A DNA stretch of 64,000 nucleotides, from positions 3,042,501 to 3,106,500 of the forward strand of contig CM066315.1 of assembly GCA_033807775.1 (NCBI GenBank), read 5' to 3'. The DNA comes from Saussurea involucrata (Eukaryota > Streptophyta > Magnoliopsida > Asterales > Asteraceae). The translations under genes and the position numbers were made by a program. The notes below the pieces were generated by a model that was given only the letters and a program-made list of their open reading frames with translations, was not told the origin of the DNA and ran no database searches. How positions within the stretch are numbered: the stretch's first letter is position 1; each line of letters begins with the position of its first letter. Shown one piece after another: positions 10,539 through 20,297 of this stretch.

Positions 10539-11540
10539 ACACGTGTGCTAAGCAGTTAACACGACGATTGCGAAAATTTCGATCAAGATCTTGATTTGAA
10601 ATAGCGGAAATAGCGATGAAATAGCGATAAAAATGAAATTAAATATGAATATATATAATATATATATATATATATAAAACATATAAACTTAAAAACTTAA
10701 TAGAATAATTATTAAAAGAAGTTGTAACTAGAGACCTAGCTAGTAGCTACTATAAAAACAATACTTAAACAACCTACCATAAGTAGCTAAAATAACACAA
10801 AACAGTAAAATTAAGTAATTAAAACATAAAACATTAAAATATAAGCAAACTTAAGTAATTACTAAGTAACAATATTCACTAATTAACAGTTTAACACAAT
10901 AAGTAACAAACAGTAAGAAAAATTAAGAAAGAAACAGTTTGATAAGTAACAAACAGTAAGAAAGAAAAGCTGACAATTAAGAATTTGATAACTAACAAAC
11001 ATTAAGAAAAATTAAGTGATCAGTTTCACTAAAATTAAGCAAAAGGAACTCAGCTAACAATTAAGAAAAAGAAAACAATTTCGATGGAAAAGAAGAACAG
11101 AAGAAGAAAAGAAGAAGAATTTACTGAAAAGTCGATCGGTAGAAGAACTGAAGAAGAGAAGTCGATGGAATCATGGAAGCATTAGGCTGGAACTGATTAC
11201 TGAAGAAGAGAAGTCTGGAAGAAAGTCGATAGGAGGACAAAACGTGAAAGAAGAATGAAAGATTAGGTCAAACAAGACTAAAAAAAGGCCCTAACCTGAA
11301 ACCTTATAAAAAACTAGCCTAAAACTTATTAAAAAAAAGGCCCAAACCTGAAACCTTATTAAAAAACCAAAAAAAAGGCCAAACGAAATTTCGAAATTGC
11401 GATCGAAATTTCGATTGCAAATTTCTGTAATTTTCGACGAAATTTTCGAGTTCGCTATTTTGGCTCGAAATTTCGATTGGGTTCGCAAGTGTCGCTATTT
11501 TCAAAATTTCGTCGAAATTAACTGCATAGCACGTGTGTGT
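10539..11540. mobile_element. About 1-kb element with ATTTCG-rich arms and CACACGTG termini
   Basis: The left end GTGCTAAGCAGTTAA and the complement of the right end, GTGCTATGCAGTTAA, match, each next to CACACGT. The right subterminal 130 bases are dense in CGAAATTTCG and related palindromic words. The middle is A-rich without a long open frame. No clean target duplication, so the class is unknown. Confidence 0.45.
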
Positions 11541-11566
11541 GTCTATATATATAATTATATATATAT

Positions 11567-11676
11567 AGGAAAAGGTTCAATAGAGAAGTGCAAATATTTA
11601 GAGAAATAGAGAAGTAAAAAAACACGGGACCGTTCATATATGAACGTTCATATATAAACAGTCATATTGAACCTAA

Positions 11677-11679
<3 letters not shown>
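11567..11679. mobile_element. Small (TA)n-flanked element
   Basis: A 113-bp insert between two TA tracts. The left end reads AGGAAAAGGTTCAATAGAG. The right end contains ATTGAACCTAAGGA, so AGGTTCAAT is inverted at the two ends. The middle holds CCGTTCATATATGAACG. Confidence 0.55.
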
Positions 11680-11716
<37 letters not shown>

Positions 11717-11721
<5 letters not shown>

Positions 11722-13342
11722 CCCCTTCTTGTGTTAACCAAGTAATTAGTGTTAACCTTGTTAACCGATCTCATCCGTTTATCTATTTAATCTATGGATG
11801 TCATTTGATTATAATAAATTAATATAAACATTAAAAAACAACACGCTTCTTGGTTAATAACACATGTGAAGAAGGGCAAATGTGTCAAACCATTATTAAA
11901 ATCTAATAAGGAAACAATATAATATGGAAAGGGTTTGGAGAACCCTTTTTTCACGGCAATTTTACCAAATCAACGGTGATATAGTTTTGAGTTTCATACA
12001 TGTGTGAACATATTGTTTATGACGAAAATGATACACTTTTGAATTGTGGTAAAATTTATGGAAGATTATGAACATTGTATTATTTGTTATACTAATCTAA
12101 CACTTAAGAATGTTGTATATTTGGTATTTTTTAGTAATGTGACACATATGAACAGTTAATACTACTGAAACAGTTATAAACATTGTATATTTGGATTATT
12201 TTTTTGCTATACGTAATACATATGAACATTTAGTATTACGTATTGTTGACTAAAAAAAATGAAGTTCATATGTGTTCTAAACAAACAAGCATAAGTGCAT
12301 GTATAACACTTATGATCATGAGTTAGCATAATATGAACGTATAACACTTATGAACAGTGTGGCGTTGGTATTTTTTAGTAATGTAACACATATGAACAGT
12401 TAATACTACTGAAACAGTTATGAACATTGTATATTTGGACTTTTTTTTGCTATACGTAACACACATGAACATTTAGTATTACGTATTGTTGACTATAAAA
12501 GAATGAAGTTCATATGTGTTCTAAACAAAGAAGATTAAGTGCACGTATAACACTTATGAACATGAGTTAACATAATATGAACGTATAACACTTATGAACA
12601 GTGTGTCGTTGGTATTTTTTAGAAAAATTATTAACAATACCGGGTATATCTTCAAGAACATCGTGAACATTAGGTTCGTCCGACACCGCATAATTCCCAT
12701 TTTCGTCTATTATATCATCAATCCCATATAAATCGATGTGTTCTTCATCTTTTGATATGGTTAACAATTTCATCATATTCTGTTTTGCAGGAGGTCCATC
12801 TAAATCACCCATATCGTGACTTGAGAAAGATTGATCCAAACTTTGAGTCGTCAATGGATGATAAGAAATAAAGAAGATATGACTAACAATCCAAACTTTG
12901 AGTCGTCACCCATATTTAGGTTTTATTATGAAAAAACAACCGAAGATATGGCGTCAATGGATTTTAACAAACAAATATTTAACAAAATCTTGGTAAAAAA
13001 TAAAATCAATAAAATAAGAAATGCCAAATGCCAACAAGATTGGGTTGCCACCTCACGCCATGTACAGTGAATTTACAACTTCTTTGGTTTCGTTGACAAG
13101 TTATCAAGATATACACATAAAATAATTAAAACAAAAATCAATTAAAATAAACTACCATATTTATCCTTGCGCAATTTTAGGAAACATTTTACCCACTTGC
13201 CAACTCACGCCTAGTTTTATTTTTCCAATACTACCCTCCCATTAAACAAGGAACATGTGATGCAACCATAAAAAATGGATGAATTTGATTGGTTACATAT
13301 GGTTAACAAAGTTAACACTAATAATTAGGTTAACAAATGAAA

Positions 13343-13346
<4 letters not shown>
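11717..13346. mobile_element. (TA)n-anchored element with TTAACC termini and internal tandem repeat
   Basis: The left arm contains GTGTTAACC, AAGTAATTAGTGTTAACC and TTGTTAACC. The right arm contains GTTAACACTAATAATTAGG and TTAACAAATGAAAG, its imperfect complement. TA tracts flank both sides, and the right one is shared with the next element. A minus-strand open frame of 95 codons (12567-12854) matches nothing I recognise. It may be host DNA carried by the element or chance. Confidence 0.55.
12121..12608. repeat. Two tandem copies of a 244-bp unit
   Basis: Copies at 12121-12364 and 12365-12608 start with TTGGTATTTTTTAGTAATGT and differ at a modest number of positions. A third start (TTGGTATTTTTTAG) at 12609 is cut short. 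The unit is rich in GAACATATG and AACACTTATGA words. Confidence 0.85.

Positions 13347-13380
<34 letters not shown>
13347..13380. repeat. (TA)n tract shared by two adjacent elements
   Basis: About 34 bases of TA dinucleotides between the right end of one inverted-repeat element and the left end of the next. Confidence 0.85.
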
Positions 13381-13385
<5 letters not shown>

Positions 13386-15266
13386 TAGGTTATTTTGTTA
13401 ACCAGAAAAAAAGTATTAACTTTGTTAACCTATTTGTAGCCGTTGATCAAATACATGAGTGGTTGTGATGAAATCTTGGTGTGACATTTATTACAATATA
13501 GGTCAAAACAAAAAAAATCAAAGGAACACTTGTGATAAGGGTTAAGTTGGTATTTCATAAATAGTTTTTTTCAGTATTTTTTTCTAAGATTTTTAAATGG
13601 GGAGTTACAAAAACCAATATTTAATGGGGGAGTTATAATATTGATATAGGTTTCATAAAAAAATTCAAAATTTCTAGTTTTTTGAGTTTGCTCTCGTTCA
13701 TCTAAGTTCGTGTTTGCAAGAAGATGGATCGTTTGTTGAAACACAATTCAACGGAAATGACGAATCGGCAACGCAAAACGGTAGTACCAGCACCGTCGAA
13801 ATATCCGAACTGAACATAAACGGCTTGATCGATCAATATGTTTTTTAGAGTTGTTTTGGTGATGTAGATTTATATTAAAAAACGTATTCTTCATCTATCG
13901 AATTAGTGTGTTGACATTGTGTGTTGGTTCATGCATGTTCAAAATACACAAACGTTCACGTTCTAGTTTAGCCATATTTGTTGTTCACTATGTTCATAAC
14001 ACATGCATGACGACAATCATAACAAAAACACGTCTAACATTTTTTAATGGAGTAGTTTAATGTGAGTTTGTATGTTATGATTGTTTGTCCCACTAATTAT
14101 TATGGAGTATTTTTTTAATGGAATATTTTAATACAACCTATCTACAAATAACCAAATTGTGTTAATTGGACGGACGTTTCATATTTTGTTAATGTTTTGT
14201 TCATGAATGTTCATGTGGGTTCTTTAATATGAAGGTAGGACCTTGATCTTCATGCATGTTCATGAACCTTTGTGTACGAACACATTTGTTCATTCATGGC
14301 ATTAAAAATGCTTTGGTTCAATGACGAAACGAACAACCATGAACATTGACTTTCCGGTTTGGTTAAATGAAGATATGACCTTGAAGTATGACACAGACAC
14401 ACAAACACCCTTACCATACGAAAAAACAAAGCAACATGCAAACACTTACTAACCCAAAGTTACGGATTCAATAATAGCCTAAACACGACAACCTATTATT
14501 TTGCCGAACTAGAACGTGAACATTTGTGTGTTATGAACATATATTTATAATTGTGCACAGTTGACTATTGGCATTTCACATATGTTCTTAAGTAAATTAT
14601 ACTCTTATGGTAACAATAGTAAAAAACATTCAACCCGGATATACATTGAACATGTATGAAACAACTAAAAAGCAATAAATGGTTTGTGTTAATGAAAGTT
14701 GAACACGTATGCAACGAGTATGTGTATCAAAAAAATAATATGGATATCAAAACTAATATACATTCATATTGTTCATAACTGTGCACAGTTGACCATTAGA
14801 TCAATTATGCACAAATTGTTAATAATGGTTTTGCAAAATCGTCCCTCATTAACAAAATATCAAGTGAGAAATGAATCAACAAACTCCAACGACAACGTCG
14901 AACTTTGCGGAATTAGTAGAATAGTCCAACATATCGGGTTGAATATATTATTGATGACGATGAAATCCATTTTCATGCAAACGAACTATGATGAACGGGA
15001 GCTCCCTCAAACCAACAACTTACTTTTTTTAAAATTAAAATTACCTATATCAAATGCATAACTCCTCAATGTAATGAACAATTAATATTTGCTTTTATAA
15101 CTCCCATTTTAAAAGTTCACCAAAAAAACCCTTTTACAAAATACCAAATGTACCCTTTGACACTAATTAATATGTTGACACTAACCAACTAGAAATGTGA
15201 AATCCTATTGGTCTAAAGTGGTTAGTAAAGTTAACACCCTTTTGAAGGTTAACAAAATAACCTCCC
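13381..15266. mobile_element. (TA)n-anchored inverted-repeat element, 1.9 kb
   Basis: The left end AGGGTTAGGTTATTTTG and the complement of the right end, AGGGAGGTTATTTTG, both continue into TTAACC. GTAGCCGTTGATCAAAT follows inside the left arm. TA tracts flank both ends. Interior open frames (for example 14699-15061, plus) are weak. A stretch near 13722-13826 reads like the N-terminus of a protein, but I cannot name it. Confidence 0.65.
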
Positions 15267-15478
15267 TATATATATATATTTGTGACATGCAAATTTTCCG
15301 TCTTATATTATGTCTCGAAAAATGTTGCGTCATCGTCGTAGCATGTAAAGCCTGAGACTTGACTTTGATGCCACACCATTTTAAACCTTGCCCCTATTGC
15401 TAGAAGGGAAAAAAAACAGTTGTTGTTTATAGTTGATTGGTATACAAATGGTGAAAGAAAAAAAACCCCAATTGATTA

Positions 15479-15897
15479 GAGTATCTCCAAACAAGTTCTG
15501 CAAAGTGGAGATTTGGGAATTATTTTCTTCAACAAATTCTCCAAAATGGAAAAACCAAAGAAAATGACGTAAATCTTCAAATTTAGAGATATCTCCTAAA
15601 ATGATTATTTATGAGAGAGAAATGATTTTTTTATTTTTCTATCAATAAAGATCTCTAAAAATGTCAATCAGGTTGTAGCGCAGTGGTTGATCGCCCTGGG
15701 TGGTGTGGTGGAATATCCCATCTACCCAGGGTTCGATCCCAGACGTCCTCAACATTGATAAGACATCTTTAAGTTTTAAAATTGTCAGGGATTAATTCGG
15801 GTTGTGCCTGGGATACCCTTCCCAAAAATAAAGATGTTTTTTTTTTTAAAATTTATGTTTTTACTTCTCCAATTTTTAAAATTTGTTGGAGATGCTC
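15479..15897. mobile_element. GAGTATCTCC-type MITE carrying a SINE
   Basis: Starts GAGTATCTCCAAACAAG after TTA at 15476-15478 and ends TTGTTGGAGATGCTC, an imperfect inverted repeat of the MITE family at 1382. The base triplet on the right is GGT rather than TTA, so the target duplication has decayed or the right end has moved. Confidence 0.55.
15653..15826 (+). mobile_element. tRNA-derived SINE, copy 2, nested in a MITE
   Basis: A box TTGTAGCGCAGTGGTTGA and B box GGGTTCGATCCC, with a 3' tail GGGATACCCTTCCCAAAAA like copy 1. A tentative 9-bp duplication AATAAAGAT lies at 15644-15652 and 15827-15835. The tRNA-like head starts about 18 bases inside this boundary. Confidence 0.7.
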
Positions 15898-15904
15898 GGT
15901 TTTA

Positions 15905-16185
15905 GGGGTCGTTTACAAAACACTTACCCGGGTAAGTGCTTACCAAGTCACGTTAGCTTACCGGGTGAATATTGGAAGAACCACGAATCTTACCCGGTAA
16001 GAGTGGAAGCAAGGATCAAGAGTCGAAAGCAAGGACCGAGAGTCTTACCCGGTAAGTGAGTGCGACAACTCTTACCACGGTTAGCGCTTACCGGCTAAAT
16101 TGTTGCATACGATGCCGTTTTGATGGACTAAAATCTTATCCGAAAAGTAAGTGATAGTGTTAAATTTTACCGGTAAACACTTGCC
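15905..16185. mobile_element. Repeat family GGGGCCGTTTACAAAACACTTA, copy 2
   Basis: Aligns almost end to end with 10167-10453, including the tandem GACCGAGAGTC words and TTAGCGCTTACCGGCTAAA. It is also without the expected right terminus. Confidence 0.6.
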
Positions 16186-16359
16186 CAATTTGACCCGTAA
16201 TGAAGGTGCGGATGTGGGGTGAGATTGTGAGAGAATAAAATCCAAAAGTTGACTTCCAAGCTTGTTAAAAAGGTCCAATAAAGCTCGCCACTTGAATCAT
16301 GCGACAAACTTCCAAACTTATTATGTGGTCCAATAAAGGCTTTTCTATTAAATATATAT

Positions 16360-16377
16360 ATATATACACACGACTTT

Positions 16378-16411
<34 letters not shown>
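16360..16411. repeat. Interrupted (TA)n/(CA)n tract
   Basis: TA dinucleotides interrupted by CACACGACTTTAAAA, followed by a second TA run of about 30 bases and CACACGAATTC. Confidence 0.75.
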
Positions 16412-16416
<5 letters not shown>

Positions 16417-16640
16417 GAATTCATGTCAGAAAAAGAGTTATTGTGAAAAAAGTAAGAGATAGATCTAGATTAATTTTTGTATCAAACACGATTTAAAAGT
16501 GACTTTGCAATTAAAAGTGATCAAAGTCTGGATCAGTTTTTATGTTTTTCACCTTAACTCTTCTCCTCATACAATTGATGGTTTACACGGTTTACAAGAT
16601 AAGGATGATTTACAAATTACGATATATATATATATATATA

Positions 16641-17287
16641 TACTAGATAGATACCCCGTGCGCGATGCAGCGCAAAGTATCTCGAATCTAAAGTCGAGAA
16701 TTTGAAAAAAATAATTTTATTTCATGTTCATATTTGGTTGAATACGGTGATTAATTGATTATATGTCTATGTTTTTAAGTAACTATATGTAAAGATTTGC
16801 TAGAAGACAATCATAAGAAAATAAAATACAAAATCTTGTGAGTTTTTAAGTCTTGAATCGATAAGGTCGGTAATCATCCACAAATATTCGTATATATTTA
16901 TGATATTTAATAATATAATTAAATCAAAAAATATTCAATATTGGGCTCATTTCGAAGGTATGGACGAAATGATTACAATGGTATAACTTGTAAAAAAATA
17001 GAAATGTTTTTTTAATGCATTTTAGTTCATATACATTATTTATGTTTATATGATAAGAGTCTAAAATGAAAAATAAAAAAGTAAGAGATTAGAAGTAAAC
17101 TACATACCTAATTATAAGGGTAGTAAATGTAACGTATAAATTAAAAAAAATTGAATTAAGGAGATATTTAAGGAGAAGTGAATGTGAATGTGCTAAATGA
17201 AAGTATAACGTAAACTGCGTCCAGATACATGTTTAGGCGAAAAAATACTGAAGTCGGCTCACCAGAAGACGACACGTGACATGCTAG
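16641..17287. mobile_element. Candidate Helitron-like element
   Basis: The left end reads TACTAGATAGATACCCCGTG with GCGCGATGCAGCGC just inside, a look common to plant Helitrons. The right end is ACGTGACATGCTAG followed by T, fitting the CTRR 3' end. TA-rich DNA flanks both sides. The 5' TC is missing and the 3' hairpin is weak. No Rep/helicase is encoded. Confidence 0.35.
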
Positions 17288-17296
17288 TTACTTATT

Positions 17297-17300
<4 letters not shown>

Positions 17301-17340
<40 letters not shown>
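17301..17340. repeat. (TA)20 microsatellite
   Basis: Uninterrupted TA dinucleotides ending at the left terminus of the hairpin element. Confidence 0.9.
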
Positions 17341-17342
<2 letters not shown>

Positions 17343-17588
17343 TCAGATTCTAGGGAAAACCTAAAAAAAACGGAAAACTGAAGAACACCATGGTGGCCCT
17401 TCATCTGGACGGTATGCACTTGTGCATACTGGTAAAATTTGTTGTTATTTTGGTTTTTATGCACTTGTACATATGCACGTATGCATGTTACAAATTACTT
17501 GTATGCACAAATGCATACCATCCAGATGAAGGGCTACCAGGATGTTCTTCAATTTTTCGTTTTTTTTAGGTTTTCCCTAAAATTTGAC
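17341..17588. mobile_element. 248-bp near-perfect hairpin MITE in a TA tract
   Basis: The two halves are inverted copies over roughly 85-90 bases each (about 17342-17430 against 17500-17588), with only a handful of mismatches. Shared blocks include AGGGAAAACCTAAAAAAAAC and GCCCTTCATCTGGA. The loop carries TATGCACTTGT words. TA repeats flank both ends. The transcript would fold into one long stem. Confidence 0.85.
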
Positions 17589-18008
17589 TATATATATCAT
17601 AAGATGTTTATAGATATTAAAATAAATAAATATCTTGAAGTTGTTTATCAAATTTTCTTTTTCCAATTTTCATGGCGTCATTGTTTATCTCTTGTTTTGA
17701 AATAGGAATATCCCTAGTTCTAGGTCTCTTAAAACATTCATGTCCATACAAAATGATGGCCATAATATCTATCAAATAATGTATTTAAAAATATATATAA
17801 AATCTGATTTAATGTTACAAATATCGCATTTTAAACATCAATGGAGGTTATGACTAAAACCCCAACAATCATGATAGGTTACCCTTCTTATAATTAAGTG
17901 TTCATTTGGTTTAGGTTGATCGGATTGCATAATTTAAATAACTTAATTCAATATCAGTAGTTTGAAAATTTTATTCCGACTCAAATGAAACAAAATTGCG
18001 ACACAACC
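17589..18008. other. Spacer, no gene seen
   Basis: AT-rich sequence that continues on the other side of the Gypsy insertion at 26217. The last five bases (CAACC) are the Gypsy target duplication. Confidence 0.4.
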
Positions 18009-19689
18009 TGTAACGACCCAGATTCCTAATCAAGCATCAAGTAACATACATTGCATAACATCGTTACATAACAGGATACATCATATAACAAATACGGTCC
18101 CTTTAGTCTTTACAATCCAAAATAGGGTATTTCATTACAAACTTTTCGCTAACTAAATACATGATATCTGATAATAAGGTTATAACTACAAAACACATTT
18201 TAATCTTCATGACATAAGTCTTCACAAAAGCTATCCCCCGACTATCCTTGTCATTTGCTCTTACCTGATCCACGCCCTGGAATACATATTTTTAAAACAA
18301 AACGAGGGTTAGACCTAGATGTCTAAGTGAGAAAATCCCTGTTAGTTTTAAAACCATTTGCACAACCATCATATACATAACACAAATACAAATACCAGTT
18401 ATGACTCATGCATCATATACTTTCCTGTCTCATTCACTTGGCCATATTAATTGGTTGCAAGCCAACTAATAAATTAACTCCGCTGTACGACAGTTACAGC
18501 CAACACCGCTGTACGAATATTACAGCCAACACCACCGGTCCTAAGCCTGTCCAATGTATTCTCGTATAGTGTAATGCTCATGTAAATACAATATCTCAAT
18601 GTATTATATTTCAACCATAAACACATAATCACACCATCTATCACATTCCCAATCCACACATATATGTATTCCAGTTTAAAAACGTTTTAAAGTAAAACTC
18701 ACCTGTTTGTTTATCAATACGTTTCCAAGCCTTCCCAAAACAGTTCAGCTTTCACCCCAAATTCACAGAATCTGAAACAATTAGATACAAGTATCTCTTT
18801 ACTAAATAGAACACACAAGACTTACTAAAGTTAAGAACTTTAGATAAACCTATCTAACTCTTATCCTCAATTATTTCCCCAAACCCGAACTTAAGTCGAG
18901 TCCACTGAATAGTCAGTCCTCAATCATTCCATATCCAAGATTCAACAAAGCACAGGCTACTGGATACTCGAAAGCATCTGAACTCTCAAAAGTGACCAAA
19001 CAGCTCAAAGTATCCGGACAACACAACCTATCCAGATAACACAACTTTCCGGACAGCACATACATTCCGGACAGCATGACTTTCCGAACGGCCTAAACAA
19101 TCCGGACGACACCCGTGAACCAAGGTAACCCGGATACCATCCGGTATTTTATATCATCCGGAAACCATTAAAAAGAGAGACTTACCCGGATAAAAGACTC
19201 GTCCGGACACCTTTAGAACATCATCCGGACACCACCAACAAAACTACCCGGACACATTCATTCTATCCGGAAACTTTGACTGTTTACCCATTTTTAACCC
19301 AAAAATCGACTGAATTATTACCAGACATGAATTTGACTACTTTACTCCGATAGAAACCTTCTAAATACAATTACACACATAAAATGTAAAGGAACATACC
19401 TTAAAAACACTTCCAAGTAATCCCAAATGAAGCCCCAGACACAAAACTTTCTTTCTTTCTTCTTCTTGTCTAAAAAACACACACATACACACTGAACTTT
19501 TCTGGATTATGAAAATATCTGAATAGCTTAATTGATAATATTAACCCATATTTACCCTTTAGACCTTGAACTATTCACCAATGACCAAAACACCTTTAAA
19601 CCTCTAATTTACCCTAAACATCCCAATTTAAAGTTAACTAAATTTAACGGAACGAGACTTTAACTAACGAACTTACCCGGGGTATTACA
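18009..19689 (-). repeat. Gypsy LTR (3' LTR of the minus-strand element)
   Basis: Begins TGTAACGACCC and ends GGGGTATTACA. About 19008-19280 contains many TCCGGA/CCGGAC words spaced irregularly, resembling a decayed minisatellite that is sharper in the element at 56915. Confidence 0.93.
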
Positions 19690-19727
19690 TCATCTCCCCC
19701 TTAAAAGAATTCCGTCCCGGAATTCGG

Positions 19728-20288
19728 TTAGGCAAATAGGTACGGGTACTTAGTTCTCATCTCTGATTCTGATTCCCAAGTAGCATCCTGCCCTCTATGA
19801 TGTCGCCACTGTACCTTTACCTGTCTGATTTCTTTATTCCGCAAAACTTTGACTTTACGGTCAACAATAGCTTCAGGTTCTTCCACATAATTTAGCTTTT
19901 CATCAACTTGTATATTCGGTAGAGAAACGGCCTGATCTGGTGTAACCAAACACTTTCGAAAATTCGATACATGAAAGGCGTTGTGTATACGGCTTAATTC
20001 TGGCGGGAGATCTAACCGGTAAGCTACTTCCCCGATTCTTTCTGTGATTGCAAACGGTCCAATGTATCTCGGATTGAGTTTACCCTGCTTCCCAAACCGA
20101 ATGACTCCTTTCCAAGGTGAGACTTTTAACATTACAAAATCTCCAACTTGAAACTCTAACAGTTTCCGACGTCGGTCCGCGTAGCTTTTCTGCCTGTCTT
20201 GAGCCACTTTCAAACGTTCCCGAATCTGAGTAATCTTATCCACGGTTAACTGAACTATATCTGGCCCCGCTAACTGTTTTTCTCCCAC
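19728..20288 (-). pseudogene. Gypsy integrase C-terminus with GPY/F module and chromodomain
   Basis: 186 codons continuing the frame of the integrase upstream. The break between them is a single TGA at about 20298-20300. Seen: FQVGDFVMLKVSPWKG and GKLNPRYIGPFAI (the GPY/F module), HNAFHVSNFRKCL, then a chromodomain with VKVLRNKEIRQVKVQW and ATWESESEM. Chromodomains in this position guide integration toward particular chromatin. Confidence 0.88.
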
Positions 20289-20297
20289 TTCATTCCA

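Noticed and set aside
12567..12854. Minus-strand 95-codon frame inside a TA-anchored element
   Set aside because: No family recognised and it overlaps the 244-bp repeat. Kept only as a note in the element entry.
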